A stretch of DNA of 64,000 bases from Agrococcus jenensis (GTDB lineage Bacteria > Actinomycetota > Actinomycetes > Actinomycetales > Microbacteriaceae). The number at the start of each line of letters is the position of its first letter. Positions within the stretch are counted from its first letter, which is position 1. Of this stretch, positions 56,339 through 64,000 are shown piece by piece. The stretch is taken from contig NZ_RKHJ01000001.1 of assembly GCF_003752465.1 (NCBI RefSeq), positions 2,480,001 through 2,544,000 of the forward strand, read 5' to 3'. The notes below the pieces were generated by a model that worked only from the letters and a program-made list of their open reading frames with translations, ran no database searches and had not been told where the DNA came from. The translations under genes were made by a program, and so were the position numbers.

Positions 56339-57295
56339 TCAAGCAGGCTGCGGCGCGCGGGCTCGCGGCTTCGACTGCACGAGCACGCCCGCGCCGATCA
56401 CGATCGCCGCACCGACGAGCTGCCACGGGCCGACCTCCTCGCCGAGCACCACGACGCCGAGCGAGACCGCCACGATCGGGATGAGGTAGGTGACGGTCGC
56501 CGCGACCGTCGGACCGACCGCCCGCACGACCTCGAACTGCAGCACGTAGGCGACGCCGGTGCCGATCACGCCGAGCAGCACGACCGCGACGAGCGCGAGC
56601 GGCAGGGCCTCGGCCGCGCCGTGCGTCGCGACCGGCGACCATCCCTCCGCGCCGGCCCAGACGAGCAGCGCCACGAGGGTCATGGGGAGCCCCGTCACCA
56701 TGAGCGCGGTCGGATGCGCGAGGCCGGGCACCTCACGCTGCCCGAGCAGCCGGCGGTTGAGCGTCCACCCCACGCCGTACGAGGCCGCGCCGAGCACCGC
56801 GATCGCGATGCCGAGCAGGTCGGGCCCCTGCCCCGACGTCCACGGCTGCGCGATGAGCACGACGCCGACGAAGCCGAGCAGCACCGAGAGGAGCTTGCGC
56901 GGCGTCAGTCGGTCGCTCGGCAGCAGCAGCAGCGCGAAGAGCACAGTCGCGACGGGCGTGAACGCGTTCGCGAGGCCCGTGAGGCCCGAGGAGATGCGGG
57001 TCTCCGCCACCACGAACGCGGTGAAGGGCAGGGCGGTGAGGAAGAACGAGCAGATCGCGAGGAGCCCCCAGGTGCCGCCGTCGCGCGGCAGCCGGGTGCG
57101 GGTCGCGGCGGCGAGCGCGAGCAGCGTGATGGCCGCGATGCCGATGCGGAGCGTCGCGATCTGCATCGGGTGCAGCGCCTCGAGCCCGAGCTTCATGAGC
57201 AGGAACGACGAGCCCCAGATGACGGCGAGGCCGATCCACAGGACCTGCCACGGCATCCGGCCCATGCGGCCCGCCGAGCGTGTGCCGTCGGTCAT
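56339..57295 (-). CDS. EamA/DMT-family transporter
   Basis: 318 aa, ten predicted helices in two EamA halves. VIWGSSFLLMKLGLEALHPMQIATLRIGIAA starts the first half; GVIGTGVAYVLQFEVVRAVGPTVAATVTYLIPIVAV closes the second. Substrate cannot be told. Start MTDG chosen (GGGAG site 7 bases upstream); an ATG eight codons earlier is weaker. It follows pdxT closely (36 bases), so export or uptake of a B6-related compound is a guess only. Confidence 0.88.
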   Translation of the reverse strand: MTDGTRSAGRMGRMPWQVLWIGLAVIWGSSFLLMKLGLEALHPMQIATLRIGIAAITLLALAAATRTRLPRDGGTWGLLAICSFFLTALPFTAFVVAETRISSGLTGLANAFTPVATVLFALLLLPSDRLTPRKLLSVLLGFVGVVLIAQPWTSGQGPDLLGIAIAVLGAASYGVGWTLNRRLLGQREVPGLAHPTALMVTGLPMTLVALLVWAGAEGWSPVATHGAAEALPLALVAVVLLGVIGTGVAYVLQFEVVRAVGPTVAATVTYLIPIVAVSLGVVVLGEEVGPWQLVGAAIVIGAGVLVQSKPRARAPQPA

Positions 57296-57331
57296 CTCAT
57301 CGCTCCCTCTGCGCTGCATCGCCGCATCAGA

Positions 57332-57934
57332 TCATGCACCGCCGACGCGCTCGACGGTCGCGAGGAACCGTCGATGGAAGCGCAGCTCGCCGTTCACCTC
57401 GGGGTGGAAGGCGGTGCCGAGCAGGTTGCCCTGCTCGACCGCGATGACGCGGCCGTCGACGTGCGCGAGCACCTCGACGCCGTCGCCCACGCGCTCCACC
57501 GCGGGCGCGCGGATGAAGGTCGCCCGCACGGGCTCCTCCCCCAGCGCCGGCACGGCGAGCTCGGCCTCGAACGAGTCGACCTGGCTGCCGAACGCGTTGC
57601 GGCGGACGTCGACGTCGAGGCCGCCGAACGGCAGCTGCGTGGGCAGCCCGTCGAGGATGCGGTCGGCGAGCAGGATGAGCCCGGCGCACGTGCCGAAGGC
57701 GGGCATCCCGTCGGCGATCCGCGCGACGATGGGCTCGCGCACCTCGAAGAGCCGCGAGAGCTTGTCGATGACGCTCGACTCGCCGCCGGGCAGCACGAGG
57801 CCGTCGACGGCCTCGAGCTGCGCCGGGGTGCGCACGAGCGACACGTCGGCGCCGAGCGCCTCGAGCAGGGCGACGTGCTCGCGCACGTCGCCCTGCAGGG
57901 CGAGGACGCCGACGCGAGGCGCCGGCCGTGCCAC
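57332..57934 (-). CDS. pdxT: PLP synthase glutaminase subunit
   Basis: Feeds ammonia to PdxS. 200 aa, class I amidotransferase. VGVLALQGDVREH at the start, LVLPGGESSVI, nucleophile GTCAGLILLA, and FHPE for the His-Glu pair. GTG start 2 bases after the pdxS stop. Confidence 0.97.
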   Translation of the reverse strand: MARPAPRVGVLALQGDVREHVALLEALGADVSLVRTPAQLEAVDGLVLPGGESSVIDKLSRLFEVREPIVARIADGMPAFGTCAGLILLADRILDGLPTQLPFGGLDVDVRRNAFGSQVDSFEAELAVPALGEEPVRATFIRAPAVERVGDGVEVLAHVDGRVIAVEQGNLLGTAFHPEVNGELRFHRRFLATVERVGGA

Positions 57935-57936
57935 CG

Positions 57937-58827
57937 CTACCAGCCGCGCTCGGCGAGCCGGTGCGGCGCCGGGAGGTCGGCGACGTTGATCCCGACCATC
58001 GCCTCGCCGAGGCCGCGCGATGCTGCCGCGATCGCCTTCGGGTCGTCGAACGCCGCGGTCGCCTTCACGATCGCGGCCGCGCGGCGCTCGGGCTGGCCCG
58101 ACTTGAAGATGCCGGAGCCGACGAAGACGCCGTCGGCGCCGAGCTGCATCATGAGCGCCGCGTCCGCGGGGGTCGCGACGCCGCCGGCCGTGAAGAGCAC
58201 GACGGGGAGCGCGCCGCGCTCCGCCACCTCGGCGACGAGCTCGTACGGAGCCTGCAGCTCCTTGGCGGCCACGTAGAGCTCGTCCTTCGAGAGCCCGCGC
58301 AGCCGGCGGATCTCGCCGGTGATCGTGCGGATGTGCTTCGTCGCCTCGGAGACGTCGCCCGTGCCGGCCTCGCCCTTCGAGCGGATCATGGCCGCGCCCT
58401 CGGTGATGCGACGGAGCGCCTCGCCGAGGTTCGTCGCGCCGCACACGAACGGCACCGTGAAGGGCCACTTGTCGATGTGGTTGACGTAGTCGGCCGGGCT
58501 CAGCACCTCGGACTCGTCGATGTAGTCGACCTCGAGGGCCTCAAGCACCTGCGCCTCGACGAAGTGGCCGATGCGGGCCTTCGCCATGACGGGGATCGAG
58601 ACCTCTGCCTTGATGGCGTCGATGAGGTCGGGGTCCGACATGCGGGCGACGCCGCCCTGCGCGCGGATGTCGGCCGGCACGCGCTCGAGCGCCATGACGG
58701 CGACGGCGCCGGCATCCTCGGCGATGCGCGCCTGGTCGGGGGTGACGACGTCCATGATGACGCCGCCCTTCAGCATCTCGGCCAGGCCGCGCTTGACGCG
58801 TGCCGAGCCGGTGGTGGACTCGCTCAT
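57937..58827 (-). CDS. pdxS: PLP synthase catalytic subunit
   Basis: Makes pyridoxal 5'-phosphate from ribose 5-phosphate, glyceraldehyde 3-phosphate and ammonia. 296 aa. Motifs [31 protein letters not shown] with a catalytic Lys, [10 protein letters not shown] with the second Lys, and [26 protein letters not shown]. Very highly conserved. ATG with an AGAGAGC site. Confidence 0.99.
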   Translation of the reverse strand: MSESTTGSARVKRGLAEMLKGGVIMDVVTPDQARIAEDAGAVAVMALERVPADIRAQGGVARMSDPDLIDAIKAEVSIPVMAKARIGHFVEAQVLEALEVDYIDESEVLSPADYVNHIDKWPFTVPFVCGATNLGEALRRITEGAAMIRSKGEAGTGDVSEATKHIRTITGEIRRLRGLSKDELYVAAKELQAPYELVAEVAERGALPVVLFTAGGVATPADAALMMQLGADGVFVGSGIFKSGQPERRAAAIVKATAAFDDPKAIAAASRGLGEAMVGINVADLPAPHRLAERGW

Positions 58828-58867
58828 TGTGTGCTCTCTGATCGCCGGCCGGTGGTGGTGAGGGGCA

Positions 58868-59514
58868 TCAGGCCGGCCAGGCTGCCTGGATGTCCCGGCG
58901 CATGTCCTCCAGCAGGATGGGCAGCGCCTTCGTCTTCGCGATGATCGGGAAGAAGTTCGAGTCGAGGCTCCAGCGCGGCACGATGTGCTGGTGGAGGTGG
59001 TCGGCGATCCCGGCGCCGGCGATGCGGCCCTGGTTGAGGCCGATGTTGAAGCCCTGGCAGCGCGTCACCTGCGACAGCACGCGCATGGCCGTCTGCGTGA
59101 GCACGGCCATCTCGGCGACCTCCTCGGTGGTCGCCTGGTCGTACATGCCGACGTGCCGGTAGGGGCAGACCATGATGTGCCCGGTGTTGTAGGGGAACAG
59201 GTTGAGCAGCACGAAGCACGTCTCGCCGCGGTGCACGATGAGGCCCTGGTCGTCGGTGAGCTCGGGGGCGCGGCAGAACGGGCACGCCTCCTCGTCGGGC
59301 ATCTGCCCCTGCTGGATGTAGACCATCCGGTAGGGCGTCCAGAGCCGCTGGAAGTGGTCGGGCACGCCCGGCAGCTCGCTCGACATCTGCGTGGGGGCGC
59401 CCCACGCGTGCTCGCCGACGAGCGGCGGCTCCTGCGCCTCCGCGGGGTCGAACGGCGGCAGTGCGTCGCGCTGCACCGCAGCGCGCTCCGCCGCCTCGTC
59501 GTGCGCGTGCTCGG

Positions 59515-59518
<4 letters not shown>
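58868..59518 (-). CDS. HIT-family nucleotide hydrolase/transferase
   Basis: 216 aa. Histidine triad [10 protein letters not shown] at the active site; CPFCRAPE near residue 75 is a typical zinc element of the AP4A-phosphorylase-like HIT branch. The first about 45 residues are an acidic extension. GTG start overlaps the thrS stop (GTGA). The thrS-HIT pair is conserved in actinobacteria; here pdxS follows directly rather than the pgsA-pimA genes seen in mycobacteria. Confidence 0.94.
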
Positions 59519-61485
<1,967 letters not shown>

Positions 61486-61497
61486 TGCTCCATCGTA
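61486..61497 (-). promoter_or_regulatory. Leaderless-type promoter of thrS
   Basis: TACGAT (61492-61497), GGAGCA, then GTG. No room for a T-box leader. Confidence 0.5.
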
Positions 61498-61513
61498 GGC
61501 GCGGCGACGTGCC

Positions 61514-63007
61514 TCACGTGCCGCAGTAGGTGCGGTAGGCGCGGAAGCTCCGCTCCGGGCTCGGCGCGGCGTACCGCTCGAGGCCGGGGCGCTCGTCGAA
61601 GGGCCGCTGCACCGCGTCGAGCAACTGCTCGAGCGGGGCGAGGTCGCCATCGGTCGCGGCGGCGAGGGCCTCCTCGACGAGGTGGTTGCGCGGCACGTAG
61701 ACGGGGTTCGTGCGGTCCATCGCGGCGGCGTCCGGGCCGAGCGCGAGCCAGCGCTGCGCCCACGCGTCGAACGCCTCCCGGTGCACGAAGAGGTCGCGGA
61801 GCGGCACGATCTCGGCGGCGAAGGGCGCGGTCGGCTCGCCGCCGCGGGCGAGCGCTCCGAGCGCCCGGAAGCACGACGTGAGGTCGACCCGGCCCGACTC
61901 CATGAGCGCGAGCAGCTCGTCGACGACGAGCGACGCCGCGTCGTCGTCGACGTCCGCCGGGAGCCCGAGCTTCGCCCGCATGCCGCTCGACCACGCAGCG
62001 CGGTAGAGCGGCGCGAACCCGTCGAGCGCCTCGACCGCCATCGCGACCGCCCGCTCCTCCTGCTCGTCGAGCAGCGGCAGCATCGCCTCGGCGAGCCGGG
62101 TGAGGTTCCACTCGGCGATCGCCGGCTGGTTGCCGTAGGCGTAGCGGCCGCGCTCGTCGATCGAGCTGAAGACGGTCTCGGGGTCGTAGCCCTCCATGAA
62201 GGCGCACGGGCCGTAGTCGATCGTCTCGCCCGAGATCGTCATGTTGTCGGTGTTCATGACGCCGTGCACGAAGCCCACGAGCATCCATCGCGCGACGAGC
62301 GACGCCTGCGCGGCGATCACGGCGCGCAGCAGCGCGAGGTGCGGATGCTCGGTGCCAGCGGCGTCGGGAGCATGGCGGGCGATGGCGTGGCCGGCGAGCC
62401 GCCGCAGCAGGTCGAGGTCGCCCGTCGCGCGGGCGTACTGGAACGTGCCGACGCGCAGGTGGCTGCTCGCGACCCGCGCGAGCACGGCACCCGGCAGCCA
62501 CTCGTCGCGGCGCACGAAGCGCCCGGTCGCCACGACCGCGAGCGAGCGCGTGGTCGGGATGCCGAGCGCGTGCATCGCCTCGCTGATCACGTGCTCGCGC
62601 AGCATCGGCCCGACCGCGGCGAGGCCGTCGCCCCCGCGCGCGAAGGGCGTGCGCCCGGAGCCCTTGAGGTGCAGGTCGCGCAGCGCGCCGTCGTCGCCCT
62701 CGAGCTCGCCGAGCAGCAGCGCTCGGCCATCGCCGAGGCGCGGCGAGTACGCACCGAACTGGTGGCCCGCGTACGCCTGCGCGACCGGCGTCGCGCCGTC
62801 GGGCACCGCGCTGCCCGTGAGCAGCCGCAGGCCGGCCTCGCTGCGCAGCGCAGCCGGGTCGAGGCCGAGCTCGGCGGCGAGCGGCTCGTTGAGCACGAGC
62901 AGCCGCGGTTCGGCGGCCTCGGCGCCGCGCCAAGGCACGGCGAGCTCCGGCAGCTCGGTGGCGAACCTGCCGCCGAGCGCGACGGTCGCGGACGGGATCG
63001 TGGTCAC
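61514..63007 (-). CDS. selO: Protein adenylyltransferase SelO (YdiU family)
   Basis: 497 aa; pseudokinase-fold AMPylase that modifies proteins at Ser/Thr/Tyr, linked to redox stress. Nucleotide-site motifs [21 protein letters not shown] and [15 protein letters not shown]; metal/catalytic segment [24 protein letters not shown]. The extreme C-terminus is YCGT, corresponding to the conserved Cys (Sec in animals) near the end. GTG start lies 6 nt after TAGCCT, itself overlapping the stop of the upstream gene. Confidence 0.95.
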   Translation of the reverse strand: MTTIPSATVALGGRFATELPELAVPWRGAEAAEPRLLVLNEPLAAELGLDPAALRSEAGLRLLTGSAVPDGATPVAQAYAGHQFGAYSPRLGDGRALLLGELEGDDGALRDLHLKGSGRTPFARGGDGLAAVGPMLREHVISEAMHALGIPTTRSLAVVATGRFVRRDEWLPGAVLARVASSHLRVGTFQYARATGDLDLLRRLAGHAIARHAPDAAGTEHPHLALLRAVIAAQASLVARWMLVGFVHGVMNTDNMTISGETIDYGPCAFMEGYDPETVFSSIDERGRYAYGNQPAIAEWNLTRLAEAMLPLLDEQEERAVAMAVEALDGFAPLYRAAWSSGMRAKLGLPADVDDDAASLVVDELLALMESGRVDLTSCFRALGALARGGEPTAPFAAEIVPLRDLFVHREAFDAWAQRWLALGPDAAAMDRTNPVYVPRNHLVEEALAAATDGDLAPLEQLLDAVQRPFDERPGLERYAAPSPERSFRAYRTYCGT

Positions 63008-63019
63008 GCCGGGAGGCTA
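63008..63019 (-). promoter_or_regulatory. Leaderless promoter of selO
   Basis: TAGCCT (63014-63019), CCCGGC, then GTG. The spacer has no purine-rich site, so leaderless translation is the simplest reading. The TAG is the stop of the gene upstream. Confidence 0.6.
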
Positions 63020-63838
63020 CTCCCGCCTCCCGGGCGGGACCAGGGAATCGTCGGCGCGCGCGGGCACCGCAGCTGCCGGCTGCGGCTCGGGCGTCGAGGC
63101 CACGACCGACGACGGCGCCGCTGACGGCGGCTGCGCCGCTCGACCGCCCCGCAGCCAGACCCAGGACAGGTACGCCACGAGCAGCGAAGCGGCCAGCATC
63201 TCGCCGCCGTCCTCGAACAGGCCGAACGCGTCGCCGGGGCCCGGGTCCTCGATCACGAGGATGTGCACGGCGTCGAGCACGACGCCGCAGAAGAGGATGA
63301 CGAACAGCAGCGAGAAGACGCGCAGGAAGTGCCCGCGGTCCTCGCGGCGCGCGAGCCAGAGGCCGACGAGCGCGATCGGGATCGTCACGAGTCCAGCGCC
63401 GCCGAACACCACCATCTCGCCGATGTCCTGCGACCGCAGCCCGAGCATCGGGGGGATGCCGACCGATTCTGCGAGGCGCCGACCGAAGCGCTCATGCAGC
63501 TCGAACGTGTCGGTGAGCACGAGGAACGCGAAGAGCGGCAGCAGCGCGGCGAACGCCCAGCGGCGCAGGAATACCGCGATGAGCACGATGAGGCCGATGG
63601 ACCACAGCCACTGCAGCGTCTGGAACGCCTCGGGGTAGCCGAGCGGCGCATCGAGGAAGTGCAGCGACTCCTCGTCCGTCTCCGCAGCCGTGCGGATGTG
63701 CCTGACGGCGTAGTAGAGGTCTGCGCCCAGCAGCATCAGCAGCACGAGCAGCGACGCGCGCTCGCGCGTGACGGCCACCACGCCGAGCGGGTCGACCCGC
63801 TGCCACCATCCGGCCCGATCAGGCTTCGTCGACTGCAT
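63017..63838 (-). CDS. Six-helix hypothetical membrane protein
   Basis: 273 aa; family not recognised. Helices at about residues 28-48, 73-92, 96-112, 135-160, 172-195 and 215-234. Loops hold FELHERFGRRLAESVGIPPMLGLRSQDIGEMVVFGG and DAVHILVIEDPGPGDAFGLFEDGGEM. His and acidic residues near the ends of helices could bind metal, but that is inference. The C-terminal 40 residues are Pro/Ala-rich and disordered. ATG has a GAGGAG site 5 bases upstream. Confidence 0.8.
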   Translation of the reverse strand: MQSTKPDRAGWWQRVDPLGVVAVTRERASLLVLLMLLGADLYYAVRHIRTAAETDEESLHFLDAPLGYPEAFQTLQWLWSIGLIVLIAVFLRRWAFAALLPLFAFLVLTDTFELHERFGRRLAESVGIPPMLGLRSQDIGEMVVFGGAGLVTIPIALVGLWLARREDRGHFLRVFSLLFVILFCGVVLDAVHILVIEDPGPGDAFGLFEDGGEMLAASLLVAYLSWVWLRGGRAAQPPSAAPSSVVASTPEPQPAAAVPARADDSLVPPGRRE

Positions 63839-63989
63839 GTACGCTCCTCGGTCCCGGCGTCGGTTTCGGTCATCATGTCGCCACGGCGCCGTGATTCCCG
63901 TCAGGTAAGGCCGAGGTGCCGCTCAGGAGTTGCGCGCACGCACGTGCGGGCCGCGGAAGGTCGAACCGCTCGAAGCGCCCTGGCGGGCG

Positions 63990-63995
63990 TACCCT
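63990..63995 (+). promoter_or_regulatory. Possible plus-strand -10 box at the right edge
   Basis: TACCCT followed by five bases to the edge. By the spacing seen elsewhere a start codon would be expected at about 64002, just outside. The 160 bases between this and the last minus-strand gene contain no gene. Confidence 0.3.
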
Positions 63996-64000
63996 CAGAA

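Noticed and set aside
63839..64000. A gene in the last 160 bases
   Set aside because: No frame with a start, ribosome binding site and length was found; only promoter-like sequence.

Overview
The window is a 64 kb piece of a high-GC (about 70% or more by eye) actinobacterial chromosome. Gene order, frequent GTG starts, an mIHF-guanylate kinase fusion and a HGxxPAAW-type small protein beside trpC point to Micrococcales, most likely Microbacteriaceae. The genus cannot be fixed from the sequence alone. No phage, IS element, CRISPR array, tRNA or rRNA gene was seen; the region is conserved core chromosome, almost entirely on the minus strand.

Layout, read in the minus-strand direction from the right edge. 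A six-helix membrane protein and the AMPylase SelO are followed by thrS, a HIT protein, pdxS, pdxT, an EamA transporter, a membrane protein, yebC and ruvC. A tiny plus-strand membrane gene separates ruvC from ruvA-ruvB, then come yajC-secD-secF and the (p)ppGpp enzyme relA. Three plus-strand genes follow (DUF349 protein, membrane cyclophilin, DUF6584-like protein). The minus strand resumes with rarA, rpsD, a small membrane gene, alaS, ruvX, mltG and the shikimate block aroE-aroC-aroK-aroB. After a repeat-filled gap come a VOC protein, aroQ, efp, nusB and a flavin monooxygenase. The pyrimidine operon runs pyrR-pyrB-pyrC-PH-like gene-carA-carB-pyrF and continues into mIHF-gmk. Two tiny genes, rpoZ, coaBC, metK, priA, fmt and rsmB follow. 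After a second repeat-filled gap come rpe, hisE, hisG, hisF, hisI, trpE, a Trp-associated membrane gene, a HGxxPAAW gene, trpC, trpB, trpA, lgt and the 5' part of gltB, which runs off the left edge.

Functionally the window joins de novo UMP synthesis, parts of histidine, tryptophan, chorismate and PLP synthesis, Holliday-junction processing (RuvABC, RuvX, RarA), Sec export (SecDF-YajC), translation (AlaRS, ThrRS, EF-P, S4, Fmt) and the stringent response. trpD, trpG, pyrD, pyrE, hisA, hisB, hisC, hisD and hisH are not here. Many genes overlap by 4 bases (ATGA or GTGA), so translational coupling is widespread.

The least ordinary parts are non-coding. The only two gaps longer than 300 bases are both full of palindromic repeats. 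The gap between aroB and the VOC gene holds two oppositely oriented arrays, each of seven 20-bp units with the core GAGTGGTCACTC. The gap between rsmB and rpe holds a 30-bp tandem repeat plus six alternately inverted copies of one arm that form three hairpins. A second theme is a rigid promoter layout. At eight or nine sites a TANNNT -10 box lies exactly 6 nt before a start codon (leaderless transcripts), and in five places the TAG stop of one gene is the first half of the next -10 box. Other oddities are an Lgt with an extra two-helix insertion, a helicase-dead PriA, an EF-P loop variant, a structured rpoZ leader and a clear PyrR-binding motif before pyrR.
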